Shown one piece after another: positions 33,830 through 42,212 of a stretch of 64,000 nucleotides of DNA. This stretch comes from CAZYFH01 sp965249175. Lineage in GTDB: Bacteria > Acidobacteriota > Vicinamibacteria > Vicinamibacterales > UBA8438. How positions within the stretch are numbered: the first letter of the stretch is position 1; each line of letters starts with the position of its first letter. The translations under genes were made by a program, and so were the position numbers. Where the stretch lies: NCBI GenBank assembly GCA_965249175.1, contig OZ252227.1, positions 6,014,001 to 6,078,000 on the forward strand, read 5' to 3'. The notes beneath the pieces are model-generated. The model saw only the letters and a program-made list of their open reading frames with translations. It had not been told where the DNA came from and ran no database searches.

Positions 33830-35203
33830 ATGTTCGCGACCGATGACACCATCGTGGCAATTGCCACGCCGCCAGGTGCGGGAGGCATCGGGATCGTGCG
33901 CGTGAGCGGGCCGCGGGCCGCACCGATCGCCGGATCGGTGCTGCGAGGCGAGGCCGCGCTGGAGCCACGTCGCGCGACGCTACGCGACGTGATCGATCCG
34001 CGGTCGGACGGGCGCGCCGTCGACCGAGTGCTGGCCACCTATTTCCCTCGACCCGGGTCGTATACCGGTGAAGACGTCGTCGAGATCAGCGGGCACGGGA
34101 GCCCGGTGTTGCTGCGCGAGATTGTCAGGACCGCCCGTGAGGCCGGAGCCCGTCTGGCGGAGCCCGGTGAGTTTACGTTCCGTGCCTTTCTCAACGGCCG
34201 GCTCGACCTGATCCAGGCGGAAGCGGTCGGAGATCTCGTCGAGGCGGTGACACCGCTCCAGGCGCGCGTCGCGTTCGACCAGCTCGAGGGCACCGTGACG
34301 GCGCTCGTCGCTGACGTCGATCGCGCGCTGTTCGACTTGATTGCCCGGCTCGAAGCATCGCTCGACTTCCCCGACGAGGGATATCACTTTGTCGAGGCGG
34401 GTGCGGTGGCTGCCGAGACGCGCGCTCTTGCGGACCGCATCACACACCTGCTGGGCACCGCACAGCAAGGGCGCCTGGTGCGAGAGGGATGTCAGGTCGT
34501 CATCCTCGGCAGGCCGAACGTGGGCAAGTCGACGTTGTTCAACCGTGTGCTCGGCGCGCCGCGGGCGATCGTCACCGACGTGCCAGGGACGACGCGGGAT
34601 CTGTTGACCGACACGGTCGACCTCGACGGTATCCCGGTGACGCTCGTCGATACCGCCGGGCTGCGTGCGACCCGAGACGTCATCGAAGCGGAGGGCGTCA
34701 GCCGCGCGCGCGGGGCGCTCCGGGTGGCCTACGTCGTCATCGTCGTCCTCGATCGGTCCAGTCCGCTCGGACCCGACGACCTCGGGTTGCTCGCCGACAC
34801 GGCTGGCACACCCCGCCTCGTGGTCGTCAACAAGATCGATCGGCCCGCGCGCTGGATGCCGGGCGACGTCGACGCGCTCGGTGACGAACACGCCGTCGTG
34901 AGCGTCTCGCTGCTGGACGTCGATGGCGCGGAGGCGATACGCGCCGCGCTGGCGCAGGCGCTGTGGACCGGTGAACGGCTGCGTGACACGCCGTCCATCT
35001 CCAACGTGCGGCACATCGAGTTGCTCCAGGCGGCGACTGCGGCGCTGGAGCGGGCAGCCGGAGCGGCCGAGGCGGCCGCGACCGAAGAGCTTCTGCTCGC
35101 CGACCTCCAGGATGCGAGGCGCGCGCTGGAGGAGGTCTCCGGTCGCCGCACGCCGAATGCGGTCCTCGAGCGGATCTTCGAGCGGTTCTGTATCGGAAAG
35201 TGA
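33830..35203 (+). CDS. mnmE: tRNA modification GTPase MnmE
   Basis: With MnmG, MnmE adds the carboxymethylaminomethyl group to U34 of certain tRNAs. The 457-residue protein has the N-terminal folate-binding domain (DTIVAIATPPGAGGIGIVRVSG). The inserted G domain includes GRPNVGKSTLFNRVLG and VNKID. The protein ends in FCIGK, the diagnostic C-terminal motif. The start ATG at 33830 is 26 bp from the IS right end, so the native leader has been replaced or displaced. No strong Shine-Dalgarno is seen. Confidence 0.96.
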   Translation: MFATDDTIVAIATPPGAGGIGIVRVSGPRAAPIAGSVLRGEAALEPRRATLRDVIDPRSDGRAVDRVLATYFPRPGSYTGEDVVEISGHGSPVLLREIVRTAREAGARLAEPGEFTFRAFLNGRLDLIQAEAVGDLVEAVTPLQARVAFDQLEGTVTALVADVDRALFDLIARLEASLDFPDEGYHFVEAGAVAAETRALADRITHLLGTAQQGRLVREGCQVVILGRPNVGKSTLFNRVLGAPRAIVTDVPGTTRDLLTDTVDLDGIPVTLVDTAGLRATRDVIEAEGVSRARGALRVAYVVIVVLDRSSPLGPDDLGLLADTAGTPRLVVVNKIDRPARWMPGDVDALGDEHAVVSVSLLDVDGAEAIRAALAQALWTGERLRDTPSISNVRHIELLQAATAALERAAGAAEAAATEELLLADLQDARRALEEVSGRRTPNAVLERIFERFCIGK

Positions 35204-35232
35204 TTGGCGGTTCCGAGACATTCCGAGGCTCG

Positions 35233-37143
35233 ATGACCACCCATTTCGACATCATCGTCGTCGGCGCAGGGCACGCTGGTTGTGAAGCGGCGCACGCCGC
35301 CGCGCGCTTGGGCTGCTCAGTCGGCCTGTGCACGCTGTCAGACGAGACCGTCGCGCTGATGCCGTGCAACCCCGCCGTCGGGGGCACCGCAAAGGGGCAT
35401 CTGGTTCGCGAGATAGATGCGCTCGGTGGATTGATGGCGCGCGCGATCGATGCGACAGGTATCCAGTTCAAGCTGCTCAACCGCAGCCGCGGCCCGGCGG
35501 TCTGGTCACCGCGGGCGCAGGCCGACAAGCGTCGGTACGGCGCATGGATGAGGGACGCCCTCCGCCGCCAGCCGGGTATCGAGTGGATTCTCGAGCGCGT
35601 CGGCAAAGTTGTCGTCGAGGGCAGCCGCGTGAAAGGTATCGAACTGGAATCCGACGGCCGCGCTGGCGAGCGGCTGTCGTGCGACGCGCTTGTCGTGACG
35701 ACGGGGACGTTTCTCAACGGCGTGATCCACGTGGGACCGGACCGGTGGCCGGCGGGGCGGGCGGGCGAGCCGCCGTCGGAAACGCTGGCCAGCTCACTGA
35801 AAGCGCACGGTTTCGCGTGGGGGCGGTTGAAGACCGGCACGCCGCCGCGGCTCGACCGCCGCAGCCTGGACTTCACCCGGTTCGAAGAAGACGTCGGGGA
35901 TCACCCGCCCGTCCCGTTCTCGTTCCTGACGGACGGCATTACTCGTCCCTCCGTACCGTGCCACCTCCTGTACACGAACGACCGCGTGCGAGAGCTGGTG
36001 CGGGCAAACATCGGTCGTTCGCCGCTATACAACGGCCAGATCAGCGGTATCGGCCCGCGCTACTGTCCGTCACTGGAAGACAAGATCATGCGCTTCCCCG
36101 ACCGGGAGCGGCACCACGTCTTCCTCGAACCGGAAGGCCTCGATGTCGACGAGATCTACGTCAACGGGTATTCGATGAGCCTGCCGTCGGACGTGCAGAC
36201 CGCGCTCGTCCATGCACTGCCCGGACTCGAGGATGCTGTGTTGCTCCGACCCGGCTATGCGGTCGAGTACGACTTCATCCAACCGACGGAGCTCGCGCGA
36301 TCGCTGGAGACGCGGCGGCTCGACGGCCTGTTCCTCGCGGGGCAGATTAATGGCACGTCCGGTTACGAGGAGGCGGCCGCGCAGGGACTGCTTGCGGGCA
36401 TCAACGCTGCGCGGCGAGTGCGGCGCGACAGCCCGTTCGTGCTGAGGCGCGACGAGGCGTACGTCGGCATCCTGGCCGACGACCTGACGACCACCGGGTG
36501 CCTCGAGCCGTACCGGATGTTCACGTCGCGCGCCGAGCATCGCCTGTTGCTCCGGATCGACAACGCCGATCTGCGATTGACTCCCCGTGGTCGCGACGTG
36601 GGCCTCGTGAGCGACGCCCGCTGGGAACGGTTCGAAGCGAGGCGCGCGCGGTTCGAGCAGAACATGCGACGCGTCAGACGGACCACGATCACGCTGGGTG
36701 ACGGCACCCGGGCACGCGCGTCACGTGCGCTACGGCGCCCTGACACGAGGTTGGCGGACTTCGTGGCCGCCGGGGAGCTCAGCCTGTGTGTCGCGGACGG
36801 CCAGGACCACGTGGACGTGGCGAGCGTCGAGACGGAATTCCGATACGCCGGCTATCTGGAGCGCCAGGTGAAGGTCGTCGAGCGCGCGCGGCGCGACGAG
36901 GGGCGTGCGATTCCACGCGGGCTGCCCTTCGATTCGGTGCCCGGGCTCTCGCGCGAGGTGGTTCAGCGGCTCACCGAGGTTCGACCTGAAACGCTGGGCC
37001 AGGCGCAACGCGTGCCCGGCGTGACGCCGGCGGCGGTCGCCGTGATCGGCGCCTATATGGGCCGCATGGGACGAATGTCGCGCGCGCCGCTGAGGGAAGA
37101 CAGCGACCGGCGGGACGGGCCGGCAAACCAACGTGGTTGCTAG
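35233..37143 (+). CDS. mnmG: tRNA uridine-5-carboxymethylaminomethyl(34) synthesis enzyme MnmG
   Basis: The FAD-dependent partner of MnmE. The 636-residue protein begins MTTHFDIIVVGAGHAGCEAA, a Rossmann FAD site. It has the family motifs MPCNPAVGGTAKGHLVREIDALGG, GTFLNGVIHVG and GYSMSLP; the C-terminal helical domain follows. The ATG at 35233 fits the family start; GTG 35200 would overlap the mnmE stop. It lies 29 bp after mnmE, and rsmG overlaps its 3' end. Confidence 0.96.
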   Translation: MTTHFDIIVVGAGHAGCEAAHAAARLGCSVGLCTLSDETVALMPCNPAVGGTAKGHLVREIDALGGLMARAIDATGIQFKLLNRSRGPAVWSPRAQADKRRYGAWMRDALRRQPGIEWILERVGKVVVEGSRVKGIELESDGRAGERLSCDALVVTTGTFLNGVIHVGPDRWPAGRAGEPPSETLASSLKAHGFAWGRLKTGTPPRLDRRSLDFTRFEEDVGDHPPVPFSFLTDGITRPSVPCHLLYTNDRVRELVRANIGRSPLYNGQISGIGPRYCPSLEDKIMRFPDRERHHVFLEPEGLDVDEIYVNGYSMSLPSDVQTALVHALPGLEDAVLLRPGYAVEYDFIQPTELARSLETRRLDGLFLAGQINGTSGYEEAAAQGLLAGINAARRVRRDSPFVLRRDEAYVGILADDLTTTGCLEPYRMFTSRAEHRLLLRIDNADLRLTPRGRDVGLVSDARWERFEARRARFEQNMRRVRRTTITLGDGTRARASRALRRPDTRLADFVAAGELSLCVADGQDHVDVASVETEFRYAGYLERQVKVVERARRDEGRAIPRGLPFDSVPGLSREVVQRLTEVRPETLGQAQRVPGVTPAAVAVIGAYMGRMGRMSRAPLREDSDRRDGPANQRGC

Positions 37144-37801
37144 AACAGCATCGCCGTCCAAACGGCGCAATCTGACCCGGCGGCTGTTGCGTCGGGCTGA
37201 GCGCGCCCGCGTGCCACTCACCGAAGCGGTCGCCCAGCGCATCAGCGCGTATGTCGAGCTGCTCGGACGGTGGAACGAGCGCATAAATCTCACGGGGTTG
37301 GACCTGGACGATGCGGGGCTGGACAGGCTGGTCATCGAGCCACTGGCCGCCCGGTCGCATCTGCCGCCGGCCGCAGCGCTGATCGATATCGGCTCCGGCG
37401 GCGGCTCGCCAGCCATCCCGTTGAAGCTGGCCGTGCCCGGCGTCGCGCTCCGCATGGTGGAGGCCAAGACCCGGAAGGCGGCATTTCTCAGAGAGGCCGT
37501 TCGTCAGCTGGATCTGGATCGCACGGACGTCGAATCTCACCGTTACGAGCAGCTGTTGGCGAGACCGGATCTTCACGAAACGCACGACGTGTTGACACTG
37601 CGGGCGGTTCGTCTCGAAGCGCGGCTGCTCCGCGGTCTGCAGGCGTTCGTCGCGCCGGGGGGGGCGATCCTGCTGTTCCGCGGTGGGAGTGGCTCGGACG
37701 TTCCGGCAGACCTTCAACCGCCCCTGGTGTGGGAGGCGACGGTCCCGCTGGTCGAGTCACTTCGGAGCCGGCTCGTCATCGTGCGGAAGCTCCGCTTATA
37801 A
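37133..37801 (+). CDS. rsmG: 16S rRNA (guanine527-N7)-methyltransferase
   Basis: RsmG (GidB) methylates G527 of 16S rRNA; loss of function gives low-level streptomycin resistance. The 222-residue protein has LLGRWNERINLTGL and the SAM-binding loop IDIGSGGGSPAIPLKLA. The GTG at 37133 overlaps the end of mnmG. Eight G residues in a row near 37657-37664 lie in a Gly-rich loop. It is the last gene before the transposon. Confidence 0.93.
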   Translation: MVARTASPSKRRNLTRRLLRRAERARVPLTEAVAQRISAYVELLGRWNERINLTGLDLDDAGLDRLVIEPLAARSHLPPAAALIDIGSGGGSPAIPLKLAVPGVALRMVEAKTRKAAFLREAVRQLDLDRTDVESHRYEQLLARPDLHETHDVLTLRAVRLEARLLRGLQAFVAPGGAILLFRGGSGSDVPADLQPPLVWEATVPLVESLRSRLVIVRKLRL

Positions 37802-38049
37802 ACGAATAAAAGACGAATGCAAAGAATGGAAGGCGTCCAGTCGCTGGGGCATATGGCGACCGTGGCATTGTCCACGATCCCTTTTGCGCCGACCCAACGG
37901 CCGCATGATGGTTCGCTGTCGTTTCATGCGCTCCGTGCCTTCCCATTGTCCAGCCTAGAGGCTTCCCCCAATATAGTGGTCGCCAGGCCTGCGTGTCCCT
38001 CGTGGGTCGTTCCAGCAGGGCCAGTCACGGATTCCTAGCTGAAGTCAGC
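37802..38049. other. Intergenic region between rsmG and the transposon
   Basis: Nothing coding is recognised here. The first bases are A-rich (AACGAATAAAAGACGAATG) and the rest is mixed composition without long repeats or a convincing promoter. The last 8 bp (38042-38049) are the left copy of the transposon target duplication. Before the insertion this stretch was continuous with 42601-42952, the parS-containing leader of parA. Confidence 0.5.
38042..38049 (+). repeat. Target-site duplication AAGTCAGC of the 4.5-kb transposon (left copy)
   Basis: AAGTCAGC occurs immediately outside the left end (38042-38049) and immediately outside the right end (42593-42600). An 8-bp duplication is usual for the IS1595 family. 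Confidence 0.9.
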
Positions 38050-38062
38050 GGTAATAACTTAC

Positions 38063-38092
38063 TTGACTAACTAGGGCTATCTCGGTCATAAT
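38063..38092 (+). promoter_or_regulatory. Transposase promoter within the left inverted repeat
   Basis: TTGACT at 38063-38068, inside the terminal repeat, is followed after 18 bp by CATAAT at 38087-38092 (each five of six to consensus). The predicted transcript would start only a few bases before the transposase ATG at 38102, so translation may be leaderless or weak. No Shine-Dalgarno precedes the ATG. Confidence 0.5.
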
Positions 38093-38101
38093 GCTCTTGT
38101 T

Positions 38102-39073
38102 ATGCCCGAGCGACTTCAAACGCCACAGACCCTCCAGGCCGCGATCGAGTTCTTCTCGGACGCGGACCGCTGCCATACCTACATGGTTGAGCAGCGGTGG
38201 CCGGACGGTCGTATCACCTGCCCGATCTGCAACCGGCCGGACCCGCTCTATCTGACGAACCAGCGGCGCTTCAAGTGCCGAGGAAAGCACCCGCGGGCGC
38301 AATTCTCGGTCAAAGTGGGGACCGTTTTCGAGGATTCCCCGATCCCGCTCAAGTCGTGGCTCCTGGCCGTCTGGATGATCACCAACTGCAAGAACGGGAT
38401 CTCCAGCTACGAGATCGCGCGAGCTATCGGCATCACCCAGAAGTCCGCCTGGTTCATGCTGCACCGGATTCGGTTGGCGATGCAATCGACAGATGGCGGC
38501 AGGCTGGCCGGCGAGGTCGAGGTTGACGAGACCTACATCGGCGGCAAGGCGCGCAACATGCACAAGAGTAAGCGCGAGAAGATGCGGGGCCGGACATGGT
38601 ATGGGAAGGCCGCCGTGATGGGGTTGCTCCAGCGTCACGAAACCAAAGGGAAGTCAAAGGTTCGGACGGCGGTTGTCCAGACGACACGCAAGAACGAGCT
38701 GCACCCGATGGTCGAGCGGCATGTCGAAGACGGGGCGAAGGTCTACACGGACGAGCTACGGAGCTACGAGAACCTAGGGGTTTACTTCGAGCATCAGTTC
38801 ATCAACCACGCCGAGACCTACGTCCGCGGCGAGGTTCACACAAACGGCATGGAGAATTTCTGGTCGTTGCTCAAGCGGGCCATCGGCGGGACCTACGTCT
38901 CGGTCGAGCCGTTCCACCTGTTTCGCTACCTCGACGAAGAAGCCTTCCGGTTCAACGAGCGGGACGGCACCGACGCCGCGCGGTTCGCCCACACGCTCGG
39001 GTCGGTCGTCGGCCGGCGACTCACCTACCAGGAACTCAGCGGCCGTCCACCAGCCGAGATCGCCGCGACGTAG
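38102..39073 (+). CDS. IS1595-family transposase
   Basis: A 323-residue transposase. The N-terminal zinc-ribbon-like region has C40-x2-C43 and C59, followed by FSVKVGTVFEDSPIPLKSW. Next come a helix-turn-helix (SSYEIARAIGITQKSAWFML) and the ISXO2-like catalytic domain with D142 (EVDETYIGG), D217 (VYTDE), and N248/E251 in the block HTNGMENFWSLLKRAIGGTY. The frame and the catalytic residues are intact, so the element may be mobile. It starts at ATG 38102. Confidence 0.92.
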   Translation: MPERLQTPQTLQAAIEFFSDADRCHTYMVEQRWPDGRITCPICNRPDPLYLTNQRRFKCRGKHPRAQFSVKVGTVFEDSPIPLKSWLLAVWMITNCKNGISSYEIARAIGITQKSAWFMLHRIRLAMQSTDGGRLAGEVEVDETYIGGKARNMHKSKREKMRGRTWYGKAAVMGLLQRHETKGKSKVRTAVVQTTRKNELHPMVERHVEDGAKVYTDELRSYENLGVYFEHQFINHAETYVRGEVHTNGMENFWSLLKRAIGGTYVSVEPFHLFRYLDEEAFRFNERDGTDAARFAHTLGSVVGRRLTYQELSGRPPAEIAAT

Positions 39074-39149
39074 ATCCCGACGAGCTGGCGCGTATCCTCT
39101 ACGCCCGGCGTATGAGACAATGGCGTCACGGGCGCGGGAAGCGCCGCTG

Positions 39150-39356
39150 ATGCCACGCAAGAGCCAACCGCCAGAGTTTATCGAGGGGCCAGAGGCCGCC
39201 TCCGCGTTCGAGGCGACGATGGGGAAGATCATCGCGGCCGGGAAGCTGCCGGCGTCGAAGCGGCAACCACCGTCGAAGCTGACACGTCGTCGCGCACCAA
39301 CGTCGAGACGGGGCCGACGCCCATCGACGCCGACTCCCGCCCGACACGAGGATTAG
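39150..39356 (+). CDS. Small basic protein accompanying the IS1595 transposase
   Basis: A 68-residue protein starting MPRKSQPPEFIEGPEAASAF. Short proteins with an opening like (M)PRKSxPPEFIEGPEA are, from memory, often encoded downstream of IS1595-type transposases; their role is unknown. The first half is mixed, with a likely helix (AASAFEATMGKIIAAG). The second half is Arg/Pro rich and probably disordered. The ATG at 39150 is preferred over an in-frame upstream ATG at 39120. A terminator follows about 100 bp downstream. Confidence 0.65.
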   Translation: MPRKSQPPEFIEGPEAASAFEATMGKIIAAGKLPASKRQPPSKLTRRRAPTSRRGRRPSTPTPARHED

Positions 39357-39452
39357 GGGTGGTGGCGGCCGTGCTAGACTCGTAATCGACCCACGAGCCG
39401 CCCACAGGCGGTATCGCATCGCATCTCCATCGCAGGATTGCTTGGGTCACAA

Positions 39453-39490
39453 GGGCCGGACGGCTACCACCGCCCGGCCCTTCTCTTTTT
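39453..39490 (+). terminator. Rho-independent terminator after the transposase unit
   Basis: An 11-bp stem with one A-C mismatch (GGGCCGGACGG pairing with CCGCCCGGCCC), a 6-nt loop, then TTCTCTTTTT. It ends the plus-strand transposase/small-protein transcript just before the 3' end of the convergent ParB-fold gene. Confidence 0.8.
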
Positions 39491-39494
39491 GGCC

Positions 39495-40541
39495 TTACGC
39501 GCTTTTCTTCCGCTCAGCCTCGTCGGGGTCAACGTCCGCCAGTCGCATGAAATCGACCAACGCTTCATAGGTGTCGAGCACCCGCTTGCGTGCCACCTTG
39601 TCGGTGCGGATCCGCAGAATCTCCTTGACCTGCGCGGCACTCGTGCAAGCCTGTCGGAGTTTTGCGAGCAACTTGAAGAAGTCTGATCCGTGCTCCGGTT
39701 CGGCGGCCTCGACGGCCTTCTTGACCTCGGTAAACGGGGTGGTTCCCTTTTCCAGCTTCTTCCTGGCGTCATGGTTTCTCAGCACGCTCGGAAGTATCCT
39801 GACCTCGACCGGAGGGAAGCGTGTCTCCCCAACCCAGCGACAGAAATCATCACCGAACTCGGGGTTCTGCTTCATCTCCGCGCGGAGTTCCTTCTGCTTG
39901 AACATTTCCTCGAAGTAGCTCCACTTGCGCTCCCCATCCTTCGCGTATTTCTCATTGTCGATCTTGAGAAACCGATCGACCATGAAGGTGTATGCCTGGA
40001 GCCAACGATTGACGGCCGTCTTGCTCGTTCGCAGGTAGACCGCAATGTCCTCCTGCGGCATCCCCAGCACGTTGTGCATGTGGTAGATCTGCCCGGCCTT
40101 CTCGTGGGCTTTCCATTGGATCTTCCCGGCGACATGGAAATCGGCCAGGAGGATCGCCACATGTTTCGGGTCCACGTCCTTCGGGAGGATTCTGGACGGA
40201 ACCGTGGTCCAGCGCGGATCTGACGGGGTCTTCTGGTGGAGGCTTTGAAGGGAGACCAGTCGTGAGTTCCCCTCGACGGCCTTCTTTTTCGGGCCACCGT
40301 TTTCCTGGAGGATGACACGCTCGCGCAGCCCCCCATTCTTCTCGATGTCCCGCCGAAGCGCCTTCATTTCCGGCATCGCCAGCATGACCTGATCCAGCGA
40401 CTTGCCGTTCTGTTGCAGCTTGAGACGGTATCGGATCCGAGGGTTGTCCTCGTCCAACTCAATCTGCTCAATCGGCACGTCGGCGTGCGTGAGCTGGACC
40501 GTCTGGCCAGCGATCACGACTTCTTCGATCATCTTCTCCAT
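39495..40541 (-). CDS. ParB/Srx-fold protein with KorB-like HTH, transposon passenger
   Basis: A 348-residue protein. Residues about 20-125 resemble a ParB N-terminal domain: an NPR box (LDEDNPRIRYRL, 29-40), then GGLRERVILQENG and AVEGNSRLVSLQSL. The arginine-rich CTP-binding box of chromosomal ParB (GERR) reads EGNSR here. An HTH follows at about 160-185 (GMPQEDIAVYLRTSKTAVNRWLQA), then a helical C-terminal half with no recognised domain. The ATG at 40541 is chosen because AGGAG lies 8 bp upstream; a longer start at 40610 is less likely. It is divergent from the HTH/radical SAM pair. Role unknown; a DNA-binding regulator or a partner of the radical SAM enzyme are both possible. Confidence 0.75.
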   Translation of the reverse strand: MEKMIEEVVIAGQTVQLTHADVPIEQIELDEDNPRIRYRLKLQQNGKSLDQVMLAMPEMKALRRDIEKNGGLRERVILQENGGPKKKAVEGNSRLVSLQSLHQKTPSDPRWTTVPSRILPKDVDPKHVAILLADFHVAGKIQWKAHEKAGQIYHMHNVLGMPQEDIAVYLRTSKTAVNRWLQAYTFMVDRFLKIDNEKYAKDGERKWSYFEEMFKQKELRAEMKQNPEFGDDFCRWVGETRFPPVEVRILPSVLRNHDARKKLEKGTTPFTEVKKAVEAAEPEHGSDFFKLLAKLRQACTSAAQVKEILRIRTDKVARKRVLDTYEALVDFMRLADVDPDEAERKKSA

Positions 40542-40620
40542 CGCAGTTCTCCTAGAGACCGACCAGCACCATGCCGGCCGATGTGATACCGGATGATACC
40601 GCACAACCAAACCCTAGACC

Positions 40621-40676
40621 GTGACAAAACTACCCACGTCGGCTATGATGATCGCTGTGGATCCACGGCGATCCAC
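40621..40676 (+). promoter_or_regulatory. Divergent promoter/operator of the passenger module
   Basis: GTGACA (40621-40626) and TATGAT (40644-40649), 17 bp apart, form a good promoter pointing right; each hexamer has five of six consensus bases. Near the predicted start of transcription is a perfect 10-bp palindrome GTGGATCCAC (40657-40666), followed by another ATCCAC half-site at 40671-40676. This is a plausible operator for the ParB-fold or HTH protein. Confidence 0.55.
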
Positions 40677-40697
40677 GAGGATGCAGTGGGGGTCACT

Positions 40698-40955
40698 GTG
40701 GAGAATCGCTATCGTCACGCGGATGCCGCGAAGCAAATCGGCGCGAGCAAGAACACGATCAATCGCTGGGAGAAGCGGGCGCAAGAGGTTCGAGAGCGAG
40801 TGGCCGCCGGGTTACCCGTTGAAACCAAGGATCGAATCTGGACAGCCTTCCCAATGCCGAAAAGGAATGCTCACTCACGGCACCGCGTCTTCACCGACGA
40901 AGACATCAAGGCCATCAAGGCATGGAAGGAACGGACCACGGACTTGGTCGCGTGA
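40698..40955 (+). CDS. Small HTH (MerR/excisionase-like) protein, transposon passenger
   Basis: An 85-residue protein. RHADAAKQIGASKNTINRWEKRA forms a helix-turn-helix like those of MerR or excisionase-type regulators. The C-terminal FTDEDIKAIKAWKE also resembles the second part of MerR-type winged helices. A GTG at 40698 is the likely start; the in-frame ATG at 40593 would run through the promoter. Its TGA overlaps the GTG of the radical SAM gene (GTGA), implying coupled translation and a joint function or regulation. Confidence 0.65.
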   Translation: MENRYRHADAAKQIGASKNTINRWEKRAQEVRERVAAGLPVETKDRIWTAFPMPKRNAHSRHRVFTDEDIKAIKAWKERTTDLVA

Positions 40956-42211
40956 ATCGGGAGATGCGGATTCTGCTCGTTGAACCGAACTATTACACGC
41001 AATACCCACCACTCGGGTTGTTGAAGCTGTCGTCCCTCTACAAGGCCCAGGGACACGAGGTGCGTTTCGTGCGCGGCCTCGAACTCGTGACGCGGTTCGT
41101 GCCGGACGAGATCAAGGTCACGAGCCTCTTTACGTGGGCCTGGAAGCCGGTGTGGGAGGCGATCGCCTTTTATCGGGCTCTGTTTCCAACCGCCAAGATT
41201 TCACTTGGCGGGATCTATGCCTCCCTCACGCCTGACCACGCCCGAGAAGCCGGCGCTGATGAAGTCGTGGTCGGGCTTATTCGGGAGGCGGAGGATCTAC
41301 TCCCGGACTACGGTCTCGTGCCGGACTGGGAGTCGGCCAGGACTGCGTCGATCGTGTTCACCAACCGGGGCTGTATCCGCACGTGCGCGTTCTGCGCGGT
41401 CCCGGCACTAGAGGGGAAGCCGTTCCAGGTGCGCCCCACGACGCGCGTGAAGCATCTGCTCGGCGCTGGGCACAAGCGGGTCATTCTGTGGGACAACAAC
41501 ATCCTTGGCGAGTCGCACTGGCGGGACGTGCTCGACGAATTGAAGGGGCTCGATGTTGAAGTCGATTTCAATCAGGGCCTCGATGCACGGCTCGTCACCG
41601 ATGAGGTCGCGACCGCGCTGAAAGGCATCCGCCTCCCAACGATTCGGCTAGCATACGACTTTCTTGGGATGCGCGATGGTGTGCGCCGCGCCGTGACCTT
41701 ACTGAAAGCGGCGGGCTTGACGAACAGGCGGTTTCGGCATATATGCTGCTACGTCCTCTACAACTACAAGGACACGCCGGACGATCTCTTTGAGCGGGTC
41801 AGAGACTTGCTGGCGTGGGGCGTCAGTGCCTACCCGATGCGCTATCAGCCTCTGAGCGGGGAGTACGCCTTCGAGAAGGACTCCTACGTCTCGCCTTCGT
41901 GGACTCTCGAACGGCTCGACATGGTGGCAGCAGCACGCAGGGTCATCGGGTTTGGCGGGGCCTTTCCTCCATACGATGGGCTCGTCAACAAGTTCAAGGA
42001 CGCCTCTGGCTTCGACGAGGCGTTTGGCCTCCGCGCGCACCCAGAAGGCAAGAAAAGGCGAAGCTACTACCGCCGGCTCCCGGAGAAGCCCGGCGCTGGT
42101 TTTGAGCTTCGCGAGTTTGCCTGGGACCTGATTCAGATGGGCAAGGACCACCAGTTCCCGGTCCCTATTCACGACCGCATGGTGGATGGTCGGGGCCAAC
42201 CAAAAGTGTAA
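40952..42211 (+). CDS. B12-binding-fold radical SAM protein, transposon passenger
   Basis: A 419-residue protein with an N-terminal cobalamin-binding-like Rossmann domain (ILLVEPNYYTQYPPLGLLKL, later ISLGGIYASLTPDHAREAGADEVVVG). The radical SAM core has the iron-sulphur motif C141-x3-C145-x2-C148 (NRGCIRTCAFC) and VILWDNNILG. A base-off DxHxxG motif is not seen, so B12 use is uncertain. It starts at GTG 40952 (or ATG 40964). The C-terminal 60 residues are basic. Substrate unknown; a modified nucleic acid or peptide are options, but nothing in the sequence decides. The nested MITE begins at the stop codon and leaves it intact. Confidence 0.82.
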   Translation: MNREMRILLVEPNYYTQYPPLGLLKLSSLYKAQGHEVRFVRGLELVTRFVPDEIKVTSLFTWAWKPVWEAIAFYRALFPTAKISLGGIYASLTPDHAREAGADEVVVGLIREAEDLLPDYGLVPDWESARTASIVFTNRGCIRTCAFCAVPALEGKPFQVRPTTRVKHLLGAGHKRVILWDNNILGESHWRDVLDELKGLDVEVDFNQGLDARLVTDEVATALKGIRLPTIRLAYDFLGMRDGVRRAVTLLKAAGLTNRRFRHICCYVLYNYKDTPDDLFERVRDLLAWGVSAYPMRYQPLSGEYAFEKDSYVSPSWTLERLDMVAAARRVIGFGGAFPPYDGLVNKFKDASGFDEAFGLRAHPEGKKRRSYYRRLPEKPGAGFELREFAWDLIQMGKDHQFPVPIHDRMVDGRGQPKV

Positions 42212-42212
42212 T
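42205..42212 (+). repeat. Target-site duplication AGTGTAAT of the nested MITE (left copy)
   Basis: AGTGTAAT at 42205-42212 is repeated at 42532-42539. The left copy includes the TAA stop codon of the radical SAM gene. Confidence 0.75.

Noticed and set aside
39062..39149. Short frame DPDELARILYARRMRQWRHGRGKRR after the transposase stop
   Set aside because: It is the tail of a frame overlapping the transposase gene with no start codon of its own nearby. Too short to support.
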